From assembly GCA_002110485.1 (NCBI GenBank), contig MOWL01000026.1, positions 62,001 through 126,000 of the forward strand: a DNA stretch of 64,000 nt. Direction: 5' to 3'. This document shows positions 21,912-33,500 of this stretch, piece after piece (the stretch's first letter is position 1; each line of letters starts with the position of its first letter). The stretch comes from Emergomyces orientalis. Taxonomy: Eukaryota; Ascomycota; Eurotiomycetes; Onygenales; Ajellomycetaceae. The notes beneath the pieces were generated by a model that worked only from the letters and a program-made list of their open reading frames with translations, was not told where the DNA came from and searched no databases. Made by a program: the position numbers and the translations under genes.

Positions 21912-22488
21912 TGTTAACTACTGTGCTTTCCGGTAGCAAGCGTTCACCGTTAAGTAGGTAAGGTGAGGCCTATTAAGGTGCCTTATCATGCTTGATGACT
22001 AGAGGAAAGGGTAGGTGCCACTATCAAGGCTTACTTAGGTAAATAGGTAAGGATAGCTCCAGCGAGGGGTTGTATAGTTCCAATGTGCTGTAGAAAGTAA
22101 TACAGCTGAGGTATGAGAGGGTATCCCAAGAGAACCAAAGCTATGACTATAACTAAGTAGAATATTTGAAAGATAGAGTGATATAAGAGAATCAAATTGA
22201 TTGTGATCAAGAAGATAAGCTTCTCTGATTCTAAGAGTAATGAGCATGTTTATATACATGATGAAATTTCATAGTAGGTTTGGTAGACCTGGTAGATCTT
22301 TCCCACATGCATATCAATCTACCATCAGTAGGCCTGGTAGGCTTGGTAGATCTTTCCATCTGTCATATCAGTCTACCAGTCACATGATAGGTTCCTTCGG
22401 AGCTTTTGTTCTATTGAACTGTAGTCTATTCTGTCAGTGTTCTTAATGCCCAATGGTTTCTGGCGCTCCTGCGGGGTGTTCCGTAACA
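21912..22488 (+). repeat. solo LTR-A
   Basis: 577 bp starting TGTTAACTACTG and ending CCGTAACA (TG...CA). Flanked by TTGA on both sides, a 4-bp match. It is homologous, in opposite orientation, to LTR-B. No internal retrotransposon domain is present. Confidence 0.75.
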
Positions 22489-22550
22489 TTGATCTTTCTT
22501 CTTGCTTGATTCAGGATCGCATTCTCACTTACCAGGTCAGCAAGCTATAG
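22489..22550. other. spacer between the opposed LTRs
   Basis: 62 bp of AT-rich DNA without homology to the LTRs. Confidence 0.6.
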
Positions 22551-23156
22551 TGTTACAAACCTAAGGAAACACCCCGCATGAATCAAAGGAAAACCATTGG
22601 GTAAGAACAGACCCAACGGAAGGGGCTGACAGAGACTAGCGACAGAACAGCAGGACTTGTCCCCAGCACAACAGAGACCACGTGACCAATAGCAATGATA
22701 GCTATGATAGCATCATGCTATCAAAAGATATCAGAGCTATTGATACACAAGTAGCCATGATAGCTGTCTGCTATCATTGCTACCAGGTCTACCAGAAGAT
22801 TTCATCATGTATATAAACACACTCATTACTCTTAGAATCAGAGAAGCTTATCTTCTTGATCACAATCAACTTCAGATTCTCTTATATCACTCTATCTTCC
22901 AAATATCCTACTTAGTTATAATTATAGCTTTGATTCCCTTGGGATACTCTCTCTTACCTTAGCCATATCACTTTCTACAGCACATTGAAACTATACATCC
23001 TCACGCCGGAGCTATTCTTACCAATTTACTCAAGTAAGCCTTGATAGTGGCACCTACCCTTTCCTCTAGTTATCAAGCACGATAAGGCACCTTAATAGGT
23101 CCAACCTTACCTACTTAACGGTGAACACTTGCTACCGGAAAGCTCAGTAGTTAACA
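22551..23156 (-). repeat. solo LTR-B
   Basis: 606 bp. On the minus strand it starts TGTTAACTACTG and ends GTTTGTAACA. It is flanked by a perfect 5-bp duplication TATAG (22546-22550 and 23157-23161), showing an independent insertion. The outer 350 bp are strongly similar to LTR-A, the inner part less so. Confidence 0.85.
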
Positions 23157-23527
23157 TATAGAGAGAGAAGATGTGTGGTGAGAAATCTCAGCATGATATT
23201 ACTTTTCACTGAGACTGTCTCATATATTTGTTTGACACAGCTGCCTTATATTCTCATTCTTTGATATGTGTGAATTCAGCGAAGATTGAATTACACAAAG
23301 CAGTGATATTTGATGTTCTATTGTAGAGCAGTGAGATTGCTTTTTTTGATTATATAATTGATTACTTGTTTTTCTTCTATATTTGATTTTTCTATGTGTT
23401 CTTTTGTATTGCTATTTGAATAGCTTGTTGAATAGAAGATTATACACAGCAAACTTATTAATCTTCTTACAATTTCACTGTCCCTGCCCATGTGCCGCCA
23501 AAAGTGCACAACTCTCAATTCCACTTC
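23157..23527. other. AT-rich spacer
   Basis: No gene recognised between LTR-B and LINE-C. Confidence 0.5.
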
Positions 23528-23542
23528 AATATGACTCTAGCC
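23528..23542. repeat. target-site duplication of LINE-C, left copy
   Basis: AATATGACTCTAGCC, repeated exactly at 25071-25085. Confidence 0.88.
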
Positions 23543-25070
23543 ACAACTAGCACAAGTGCATGCTGAATGTGCGCATTGAGTGGACAGACAAGGAGCAATC
23601 TTCGCGCCACAAAAGTATGAACTTATGCACTTCACTCAAGCATGCACAAGGTTTAATCTGGAACAGTCACTACAACTACCACAGCGAGAAATACCACCAC
23701 AGAAGGAAATGCAGGTGCTAGAAGTATGGCTTGATTCCAAGCTGAGATGGTGAGATCATATAAACAGAGTTATAAACAGATTAAAATCACAAATAGAAGC
23801 TCTCACACAGATTACATAGTCAACATGGGGCCTCCCTCTTCAGCAAGCCCATAGAGTCTACAATGCTGTGATCAGGCCAGCTATCACATATAACATGCTG
23901 GCATGGCATCAACCGCAGGCAACTCAACAAGAGCTTTGACAACAGCGCCAGCTGTTAAAAGGTCTGGAGAAGATTCAAAATGAATGTCTGCACATCATAG
24001 CAGAAGTCTATAGAGCAAAATCAATCACCTCACTGGAAGCTGAAACATTTACACTGCCAATAAGTGTGTATCTTGATGGAATGATGACTAAAGCAACTGA
24101 GCAGCTTAGAGAAACAGAAGTCATGAAATAAATACAGCAAGCATGTGCACTGATCAAAACAAGACTTCAGTGTGAAGAAAGCAGACATGTGGTACCAGTG
24201 AAAACTGTGCTGCATTCAGTAAAAATGCAGCAGGAATGGAGTGTGCAGTGAGTGAGAGAAGTAAAACAGTACAGAGAGAGAGAGAGTCAGTTAATCATCT
24301 AACTGATTGATTCTTCAAAAGATGAGTATGAAAGAAATCAGTAATTAGATAATATAACATTTGAAGAGCACACACTACATTATGAAGAGAACTGTTTGAC
24401 AGACCCCTAGACATCAAGCAGCTAAAGTGGCATGAGGGCCTGAGCAAGGCTTGAAGCTCACTAATAGTTCAACTATGCACAGGCAAGACAGGTCTGGCAG
24501 CATTTTTACATAGAAGAAAAGTGCCAGATTTTCCCACACCAGAGTGCCCATGTGGATATGAGCATGAAACTGTGCTTCATGTGATGGTGCACTGCACACA
24601 GTTCAGCACAGAGTGAGTGGAGTTGAAACATGAAGAAAGAGTGAATAAGAGATGACTGTTGAACACAGCAGAGAGACTGCACAGATTGATTATATAATGA
24701 TTGAAACAGAGTATTCTTAAGCAGTTCACTCTGACCAAAGCTCTGAGTGAGAGGCAGGGCAGGCAAAGACATGAAGAGTGACAGACACTTTCAGTGAGAG
24801 ATTTTCTATATTGAACAGTTATTACTGAGAGTAGTTGTGAGTGATCTTGTCTTTCTTTTTGATGTGAGACATCTCTTTCTCTAAAAGCAGCTGTGACTGC
24901 TCTGCAGTATTTTGAAGATGTTAAAAAGTGAAATAGATCTGAAGATCAGAGGATTTTTAGTTCAGTGACAGATCATGTCTGTTACAGAGTTTTTCTTACT
25001 TTGTATATTAAGCAGAGCCCCACATATCCTTGTGATTAAGTGGTGTAGAAATAATAATAATAATAATAAT
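23543..25070 (+). mobile_element. LINE-C, 5'-truncated LINE-B relative
   Basis: A 1.5-kb insertion flanked by a perfect 15-bp duplication. It begins inside ORF2 downstream of the RT catalytic motif and is closely related to LINE-B (FAPQKYELMHFT, WGLPLQQA, YNAVIRPAI, AWHQPQATQQEL). It keeps the 3' UTR, an 8-bp hairpin at 24965-24985 and an (AAT)n tail. It is AT-rich and decayed; in-frame stops include TGA, TAG and TAA, and frame shifts occur downstream. The 5' truncation with a target duplication is typical of target-primed reverse transcription. Confidence 0.9.
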
Positions 25071-25085
25071 AATATGACTCTAGCC
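25071..25085. repeat. target-site duplication of LINE-C, right copy
   Basis: Exact match to 23528-23542. Confidence 0.88.
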
Positions 25086-25713
25086 CTTTCTAAATATAAA
25101 GAATGAATTGATTGAGAAAGAAAGAAAAGAGAAAGTATGAAAAAATATTCATACAAGAATATTTTAATAAGTGTGAATATAAAGTAGAAGTGGCAGAATT
25201 ATTATCTGATAATAATAGAAAAACTTTCAGAGGCATATATAAAAATTGATTGTGTAAGTAGTATTTAAATAAAAGCGGGCGCTAGCCCGCCACATGTTGA
25301 GAATTCAAAATCTGACAATACAGAGTTCAAGAATGTCAGTCAGAATAATATCTATAACAGTTTTACAGACAGACTTTAAATTATAATGAAAAATGAAGAA
25401 TTTCAGAGATGTAATGAGAGTTTACATTTCAATTTTTAAAAATATTGTGATAAATTTTAGAGTGATTCTATGATTTCTTTCTTTTTCATGTAGAATAATG
25501 CAAATAGGAATAAAATATCAGCATGAATATTGAAGTTACTGTATTTCTATCATAAATATTGTGTTTAACCGTGGATCCACCGTTCCGAAAAACCCCCAAT
25601 TTCCGGTATGGTAATCTACAGCTTTGTGTCGAACACGTGATTTATTCACGTGACTCGTGCACATTCAAAGCGCTAGCCCAATTTGGCTGCTCATTCTCAT
25701 ATTTTACTGAAAG
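25086..25713. other. AT-rich spacer with one GC-rich palindrome
   Basis: No gene recognised. A perfect inverted repeat (GCGGGC / GCCCGC, loop GCTA) stands out at 25275-25290. Confidence 0.55.
25275..25290. other. GC-rich hairpin
   Basis: 6-bp perfect stem GCGGGC/GCCCGC with a GCTA loop in AT-rich DNA. A similar GGCTAGCC-type motif is found in the solo LTR at 29134-29344. Confidence 0.6.
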
Positions 25714-27059
25714 ATGGAAGCAGGAATTAACTACAATAACTCTTTGCTTGCTTATTTCATTCCGTGTTGTGAAAATCCCCTGTTGGAAGCCTACCAATCG
25801 CATCCCGCCGTTAATTCCGTTCTTGAAGGCTGTGCGCCCATCATGACTTCGGCCAAGCTCATAGCGGAAGCACAGCCTGATGATTTGGTGGCCGACTACT
25901 TCAGCAGCCCATCCCCGTTTACTACTCCCTCACCGCCGACCTTCGATGTTGATGCTGCCCGAACGAAAATTCGCCTGTACGATCCCCGTGCTGAAGACGA
26001 TAAAACAAATGCCATTTTGACGTCCTTCCTGGATTATCTACCGAACGAGAGCAAATATTCACTTGCAGAATTTATCGCATATGCATCAGAAGAGACCCTA
26101 TACAAGCTTTCAAAGCACCTATATACAGCACTTCTATTACCGAGTGAAGCAATCCCTCCCCTTATGTGTATCGTAAGAGTTCCGAATTCTAACGATTGCT
26201 GATTATGTAGTCAAAGCGGAATCTGCAACTCCGCGAGTTACTCCTTCACCGCTCGACGACGCCGACGATGACATCGAGGAGGTGGTGTCAGTCATGGACA
26301 AAACTCCGACTAGGAACCGACAGAAACTGATGAAGAAACTTTGCCTCAAACGAGATGACTTTCGATGCCTGGCAACCGGCGCTATTGATCTTAATTACCA
26401 TGGAACTCGAGAATCTCTGACAGGAAACTCCGGCATCACAGAGCTCGCCCACGTAATTCCGTTCTCCATGGGTGCCTGGAGTGATAAGCAGGAGGTATGT
26501 ATGTCAATCCTTTGGACAATACGATATGGTGTGATGCTAAATCTTCTCGCTAGGAGCATGAGGTAGCCCAAACCTGGGCAACACTTAAACGCCTCTTCCC
26601 CGTTGCCATTGGCCCAAGTGGCATTAATGATCCAACCAATCTGCTAACTTTGTGGTCTCCGATACACGATGAGTTCGGGGCACTGCGACTTGCTTTTAAT
26701 CCTACAGTAGGTTATGTTGCTGTCTCTTCCTCCTTTTGCACTGGATCACCGCTAAAACCCATCAGGGTAGAGAGAACGAGTATGAAATTCTCACTTTTGG
26801 ACGCTTTCAAACTATGTTGGGAATACATTTGCCCCAAAGTCGGATGGTGACATTCAGATCCCATAGTGACATGGCACTTCCGTCTCCAGAGCTCCTGGGC
26901 ACTCATGCAGCGTTGGCCAAGATTCTGCATGCCTCGGGTATGGCAGAAACGATAGATAACATTATGCGGGATTGGGATGAACTTCGATGCCTGGCGAATG
27001 ACGGCGGTACCAACTTTGGCGACATACTCTTCGCACGTCTGCAAACCTGTAGTGTGTAG
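25714..27059 (+). CDS. HNH-nuclease-domain protein
   Basis: Four exons fit in phase: 25714-26167, 26211-26494, 26554-26706 and 26766-27059, giving 394 residues; if ATG 25843 is the start, 351. The N-terminal half is uncharacterised. The HNH motif is spread over exons 2-3: FRCLATG, then ELAHVIPFSMG (first His), then DPTNLLTLW (Asn) and SPIHDEFGAL (last His). HNH domains cut DNA with one metal ion. This layout (Cys-x-x-Thr-Gly, AHxIPFS, NxxxL, H) is a common fungal group of unknown role. The first intron is short (43 nt) and its donor was chosen to keep the frame. The gene lies between transposon remnants; whether it is a host gene or part of a mobile element is not shown. Confidence 0.7.
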
Positions 27060-28220
27060 GATGACGACGCGCATTTCGCGGACCTACCGGAACATAGACC
27101 AAGTGAGTACATGTTAGCAGAACAGCCAAAATTGAAAATTTTCCTCCTTCCTTTCCACCATGCCACTAGCTAACTCAACAACGATATCACTAATTCAAGT
27201 CCTATCATTTGGATCCCCAGAAAGTTACACTTCCGAGAAATCGCCTTTCTGACATCTGTCTTCCGTCTCCCTCCCTAGGCTCCGCCGTGCCTATCACTGC
27301 CAACTTATATGCGGCTTGAATCAGATGCAAGTCCGAAATCTTCTTCAATAGCTCGTTTGTAAAGGGGACCGGGTCTCCTCAATGGCATTTTCCGGATGTT
27401 GAAATTTTATGGCTAGGAAGTCTCTCATTTGCATCCCTCAACTCCTGGAAGAGTCTATCTTCGGGCCTGACAATCAAAGATGCTCCATGAGAAACGACCA
27501 ACTATATGTTGATAGACGCGAGGAGGTATAACCAACATTATTAATAAGACTCAGGGAAATACATGTCTCCGGGTGGGTGTCCTTTAATTTAAGCAGTGTA
27601 ATGATCCAGTCACTGACCACTCTAAATGCAGTAGCGCGTGCGATGCTTGGTCGCCAGGACCGTCGTATTCGTGAGCATCTATTTATTATTTTTTTAAACG
27701 AATGGAATATGATTTCTTAAGCAATGAAAAGATCACTTACATTATACTGTACTAGTATTGATAGATGTGTACTTAAAAGTTCATTAGTCAACTGTTTTCT
27801 TGAAAAGAATGCATATTTCAGCTAGGTGTAGAGAGTTACATTACATCAGTTGCCAGGGACAACGGGAGATGTGAGAGATGAACAGTTTGAGGTTGTGTAT
27901 AATACAAATTACATTCTTTACTACACTGTATTGTACACCTTTTCTTTACTTTAGATGTTCAGTGCCTTTGTCTTTGCATTGCTGATAAGCACTTTCATTA
28001 TGCTTCTCTCTCTCTGTATAATCAGCTGTAGTTCCATTCTAGATGACCGAGCGTTTGGCATCAACTGAAAATGCAACGCTGAAATCAATAGAAATCAGCC
28101 GAAATCAATGAAAATCAGCAAAATATGCCACTCCCTGTCACTCCCACTCTGGACCACAGTTTGGCTTAGTCTCAAAGTACCTCTCATGATACCACCCCAC
28201 CTTGCGCACATGAGAGTTCA
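27060..28220. other. intergenic stretch without a recognised gene
   Basis: Mixed composition; no coding region with family features on either strand. Confidence 0.55.
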
Positions 28221-29130
28221 TATTTTTATTTATTATTTCATACACCACTTAATCACATGAATATGTGGGAAGGCTATATACTATCTAACAAGGAAAACCA
28301 TGCAGTGATACACACACACTACTGGACTAAAAACCTCATGCTCTAACAGCTACATTCAAACATTTTTGTAAAGCTTCAGGTTGCTGGGGACCAGCATCCA
28401 CTGTTCTCAGAGTGAAAGAAGAGAAAGAAAGAAATGAGACACTGACTGTGCTCTAGAGCACACTCAGTGCAAATGAGTGAGAGATGTAACCTCTGTATTT
28501 GAACATAGAAAAGGGCACTTGATGCGCATTTGAGTGTGGGGAAATGCATCAATTATGCATTTTAACATAGAAAACCGCGCCACATGCGCATCTCATCATG
28601 AGTGATAGTGCTATGCATTTTCACCTAGAGAAAGACACTTCATGCACAAGAAAAGTGAGTGTGATGAGTGTGAAGCTGCATCATGAGTGTCATTCTTGCA
28701 CTAGATATTCTTCTTCAGTGCACTACTGCTTTTTCTGATAGCAGTTCAGTGTTTTTGTCAGTGAGAATTGAGACAGGATTTTATGTTTAATTCATCACTT
28801 GATTAGACAGTGCAGGCTTTTCTTGATGTTCAGTAGCCATCTTTTGTTGATTCTGCCTTCATGCAGTAGTTCTTCGCGGCTATGTTGAAATCTGCTGCAA
28901 TGCACTATCACATGCGCCACTGTTTCATTTGAATACTTACATGTGTATGCTGAAGATGTGAATTCTGGTACTTATCTTCTGTATAAAAAGACTGCCAGTT
29001 CTGTCTTTTCTGATCACAGCTGTATGATCAGTGAGCTTCTAGTCTTACTCAGGCCTTTGTGCCAGCTAAGAGTGCTGTCATCTGAAAATTGATTAAAAAG
29101 CTTGTATCATGAAGATGTTCTGACTCTTCA
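28221..29130 (-). mobile_element. LINE-D, 3' fragment of a LINE-B relative
   Basis: On the minus strand this has the LINE-B 3' end: an AT-rich tail, the conserved block around CACCACTTAATCACATG, a weak hairpin (28303-28324) and, at about 28790-29050, sequence similar to the end of LINE-B ORF2. The AT content and stops show it is old. Its 5' side is cut by the solo LTR at 29134. Confidence 0.8.
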
Positions 29131-29133
29131 CTG

Positions 29134-29344
29134 TGTAAGGGGCGAGCAATTAGGTATGAAAGAACTATATTGTGCCTAATATACAAGAAGGAAAGCTTAA
29201 GGAAGAAAAGAGAAAGAAAAGAAAGAAGTGCAAAGAGTGTGTAGAAAAGCACTCTAAGCACAGATTGCAAGCGAGGGCTAGCCACTAGCGCGGGAGCCGG
29301 CTAGCCCGAATCCACATAACCATATAGGGGTTCAACCCCTGACA
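29134..29344 (-). repeat. solo LTR of a gypsy-like element
   Basis: About 211 bp. On the minus strand it starts TGTCAGGGG and ends CCCCTTACA; the termini are inverted repeats in TG...CA form. The 48 bp at its end match 12439-12485 beside the gypsy-2 3' LTR. No matching flanking duplication was found. Confidence 0.65.
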
Positions 29345-29590
29345 CTCGCTCTGTACAATAGAAAACTTGATTAATGAATCAAACAATAAACTATTTCAAC
29401 CAAAAATATCCCTCTCTTTATTATTATAAAACTTTTCAAAAGGAACAAACAATATCTTGAACAAGAATTTCCATTGTCACTAAGACAGCTCTGATCAACT
29501 GTCTTGTTCTTGATCAAATAAAAAGACACAGAATAAAATTGGAATATAATGTTAAGCTTCGACGCTTATTTTACGTCATGATCGAGCATC

Positions 29591-31681
29591 TCATCCTTGG
29601 GATTCATATGCCTCGCCTCCCCCGGACAAATCGCGCACCTTCATTTTCCCTTTCTGGGAAATGATGGTGCCACCGCAAAACAGTGCCATTGGTACCGCGG
29701 AGGCGAAACAGATCAAGCCAAGCGCCAAATTCATACCCGCCCACCCAACGCTGGTGATGACGAAGCCTCCTATAATTGGACCAAGGAGCTGGCCAGCTGC
29801 AAACGCCATATTGTACAGTGCATAGCCCTGGCCCATTGCACTGGGCCCCGAAAACAAGACCGGATCTCTCTCCTCCAGTTGATCGACTGCGTGGGAAATT
29901 TCTGTCATCGTGATTACTTGAACGACCGTAATTCCGAGACCAACAAGGACCAGCAGTGCACCGAGAAGTATATGTTGTCCTGTTGTATTGTTCTGCACAA
30001 GCCGGAGGAGGATGAGAGCAGGTGCTGCAAGAGTGAAGCCGAGCGTGCCGAACATGCGCGGTCCCCAACGATCTGCACTTTTCCCTATGACGACACCAAA
30101 TAGGCAAGGAAGTGAGAAGATGAGAAATAAAAAGCCAGTTCCGCTTGGAGTCCAGTCAAATTTATCCATCACGAATAGGGGAAGTGTCTAGAAGAGGTAA
30201 TAGAGCTTTAGCCGAAAACAGAACCGCGACTCTGATATTTTTAATCCGTTATATGACGAGGGTGCTCGACAGTCTATAGGGCAGACAACATACCGTTTCG
30301 AACGCAGTCCATACAATTGATTGAATCACAGTTGCAAACAAGTTAACCAATATCCGAGAATCCTTGAGCAGGTGGTATATTATGAGTGTTTTGGTGGAAG
30401 CCGGCTGAGAGTCGCCATTGGCAGATCGTTGGATAAGTGGAGATTCCTCACTAACTGTATCCTCAGAATCAGAACCCAGAGACTGAGTTCGACTCGACGA
30501 ACCTGGCGGAGATGCGTTATCCCAGGACTCCGTGCGGTTTCTAGCCTTTAATCTTTCCTGCAGCAACCTGCTCGCAACTGTAACCCTCAAATTAGCTTCA
30601 CATACTGTGCGCATCGTCATGTACAGGCTCGGCGTACCTTTTTTCTCGATCATAAAAAGCCGCAGTATGACGTCGATGCACAATAACGCTATCGGTACTG
30701 CAAACGCTGCATAATAACCTGCCTTGGTGAACCTATCTCAAAATTTAGGTTAGATGTGTTGTCCACTTGAAGAAAGCCCGCTTGTAGCCAAGAGGAAAGA
30801 GTCAACACGAAGATAAGACTAAAAACACTTACATAACTCCTCCAACGATCGGCCCGAATAGGATCCCCCAAGTCAAAGCGAGGGAGACGTATCCCATTGC
30901 TTGTCCAATTCTCTCCTTCGGGACACTATCAACGGCCAACGCCATGCCGACTGCGCCCACTGCACCACCCGAAAGTCCTTGCATAGCTCTTGCCAAAACG
31001 AACAAGCTTGGAGACCGCCCAACGAGGAAGAAAGAGGTCGCTAATATCATGGCAACTAATCCGATAACGAACGGTAATCGCCGGCTTCTGCTACGATCTG
31101 CGAAGTAGCCAAAAAGTGCTGGTCGAAGGGAAAATATCAGACTGTTAACAATTTGTAACCTTCTTGTATTATCTCACTGTCCAGCATCGCCAACCGCAAA
31201 TGAAATTATCGTTCACTCACGAGATCCAAATAGGAACGCTGCGCCATACGTCGCTAAAAGAATTGAAACCCATTTCTGTACTGCAAAAGTACTTCCTGTT
31301 AGCAAGATAATTCCATTTGATTTGTAACGTATAGGGTACTCCAAAGTTCTGCTCTGTTTCTACTAACCTTCTTTCTGCGGAACGCCTGCGCGGTCTTTAA
31401 GTGCCAAGGGCACAATTGGTACAATCTGTAGTCGTAAGTCAGGAGAGTTGTCTGTTATATAGAGAATAAATACTGGGACACTAACCACTCCATATACAAG
31501 AGTATCCTTTCCATTTGCGTTAGCCTGACATATCCTTCTGCACGTCAAAAAGGCATGAGGATTTGTGATTAAAGAATTCAAGAGAACATACCGTGAACAA
31601 CGCCGCTGAGACAACGAGCAGGATAAACCCTTCCGAAGATCGAAACGAAAGGCCCCAGGGCAATTTACCGCCGCGAGCCAT
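29591..31681 (-). CDS. MFS transporter, 12-TM drug:H+ antiporter / vesicular-amine-like
   Basis: Seven exons on the minus strand: 31681-31592, 31516-31496, 31425-31368, 31280-31221, 31118-30833, 30732-30294 and 30187-29591. They total 1,551 nt and 516 residues in phase. The second exon is only 21 nt. The start MARGGKLPWGLSFRSSEGF leads into the first helix. The MFS loop 2-3 motif appears as LFGYFADRSRSRRLPF. A long, charged cytoplasmic loop (about RNRTESWDNASPPGSSS to SANGDS) separates the two six-helix halves. The C-terminal half ends with helices and a short Lys/Asp-rich tail. The family exports small cationic or amphipathic compounds by proton exchange; the substrate is unknown. No damage is seen. 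Confidence 0.85.
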
Positions 31682-33346
31682 TTTTCCCTTCAAACTGGTA
31701 ATTAGTGGGTTTCGGGTATACCTGGCTACCTCTATGTGTACGCTGGCGATGAAAAAATTTATCCGAGGAACGACGACATTAAGAGTTAAACTGCTTAAAA
31801 GTATATATCTGCATAATGTATAGCAAGAATTTTCACTGTCTCATTGCTCGACGAATAGAGTGAACATCGGACGATTGAGATGAAAATAGTTTGTCGAAAG
31901 GGAAAAGAATTGAATTCGCAAACGAGACGGATTGCACCCCCCGCTCTCCCTTGCTCCCTTCTTGTGTAGCTTGCATTCCCATTTTGGTTACATATCTCAG
32001 GCATGAGCTTCAGCTTGTGTGGCTTGCCTGTGCTGATGAGTGATTATCATTGGAGCATCGATCTCTAATAAGTGGCCAGATGGTGGCGATCTTGGTTAAT
32101 CGCGGGAATATCCTCTGCGTTCCCTAATTTCAGTAACTACACTAGAGTAGCAAACCAGCTAAACGTCATCACCATCTTTTATTGGCGTTCGACTCTGCAT
32201 CTATGCCCGTTGTATTCGCGGTTGGAGAGAAAAACATCGAATAAAATAAACCCAAATATCCCTCATCGTTTTAGATATCAACGGTGTCGCGATCGGACCC
32301 AATATGCCACTTTTTTTTTGTTTTTTTTTAAAATACTTCATGGTTCAAACTCGGATCCTCGTCTTTGCGTTCATGGTTGTAAAAACTGAACTAGAACTTC
32401 GAGGTTTCAGTCGACCAATGGCGTGCACCAAAATGATCAATGCCAGCGCCCCGTCCCCCACTCAAGCACCAATAGTGAGGCCAGCTTGAAATATGGCTTG
32501 CATTGTTCTCAATTTTTGGTTTTCCTCTTGGTGTAGACGCGGATGATGATAGCTCCGTGTGAAGGAAAAAGATGTTGACTGAAAACATTTTGACGAGTCA
32601 GCCAGCCAATCAATTTCTCCCTTTAGAAGTGAGGATTTTGTTGACAGATGGGCAGACAAATCTGCACTCCCGAACGAAGTTTTCGATTTCATTCTAGTTC
32701 GATGTGATGTGTCGATGTACCGGATTCCTCAGCTACGGAACATGGCAGGGGGCTGATTAAGATTCCGCTGCTGTGGGGGCTGCTCTTCAAAGTTGCAAAT
32801 CGACAAAGGGCTTTCCCTAATTTCCAGGCATCTTTCATGTTGCAAAGTTTGGAAGTTCGAGTTGGTCAAAGCTGTACAAGAATATCCAGATATCTTTTTT
32901 GCCTTCCATTTCTACCAAACGATTCAGCGTTCCTTTAACTTGCGGCCAGGAAGGGACCTGGAGACGTTTACCGTTCCTGCTTGGTGTACTCATGATTACA
33001 TGAAGGGTGCGTGAAGATTGCTGTTAAGACTGTAATTTGTCAAGTTATTTTCGATGGTTCATGGTATTATGCGGCAATTGGGATTTCCATTCTGGAATTT
33101 CTCATGCTGCTTCTCGGCTGGCTTGATCAGCAGTCTGCCCTTCGCAGAGGACAGAATGCCGATGTACAGCTGTAAATACCCGCGAGCCCACGCCGCATTA
33201 ACTTGGCCGAGAGAGATTTTGAGGACCAATGCTTGATATGTTTGTGACGACAATCCAGGTGTCCCTATTCTGGTTGGTTGGAATTTCAAGAACACATTAA
33301 ACATCTCTTGGCATTTTCTATAAGCCTCTTCATACATGCAGTCATA
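31682..33346. other. intergenic stretch
   Basis: Upstream region of the MFS gene followed by DNA with no supported gene. A 92-codon minus-strand frame at 33059-33337 has no recognisable family. Confidence 0.5.
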
Positions 33347-33359
33347 TTAATATCTATAT
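33347..33359. repeat. target-site duplication of LINE-E, left copy
   Basis: TTAATATCTATAT, repeated at 33488-33500. Confidence 0.82.
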
Positions 33360-33487
33360 TTATTTATTTATTTATTATTTCTACACCACTTAATCGCAAG
33401 GATATGTGGGGCTCTGCTTAATATACAAAGTAAGGAAAACCTTGTGACAAGCATAGCTTGTTACTGGGCTAAAAACCCACTGATCTG
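33360..33487 (-). mobile_element. LINE-E, 128-bp extreme 3' end of a LINE-B relative
   Basis: Minus-strand insertion of only the terminal 128 bp: tail (degenerate TTTA/TTA units), the conserved block CACCACTTAATCGCAAGG, and a 9-bp hairpin (33444-33464) with an ATA loop. Flanked by a 13-bp duplication. Confidence 0.87.
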
Positions 33488-33500
33488 TTAATATCTATAT
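33488..33500. repeat. target-site duplication of LINE-E, right copy
   Basis: Exact match to 33347-33359. Confidence 0.82.

Noticed and set aside
21912..23156. A single foldback element or large inverted-repeat transposon
   Set aside because: LTR-B has its own perfect TATAG duplication inside the pair, and each arm has TG...CA ends, so two solo LTRs explain the palindrome better.
29597..30107. Long frames on both strands overlapping the last MFS exon
   Set aside because: They are shadow frames; the MFS frame gives a family-consistent protein with in-phase splicing.
33059..33337. 92-codon minus-strand frame as a gene
   Set aside because: No recognisable domain, no splice support, next to a LINE insertion; left as intergenic.
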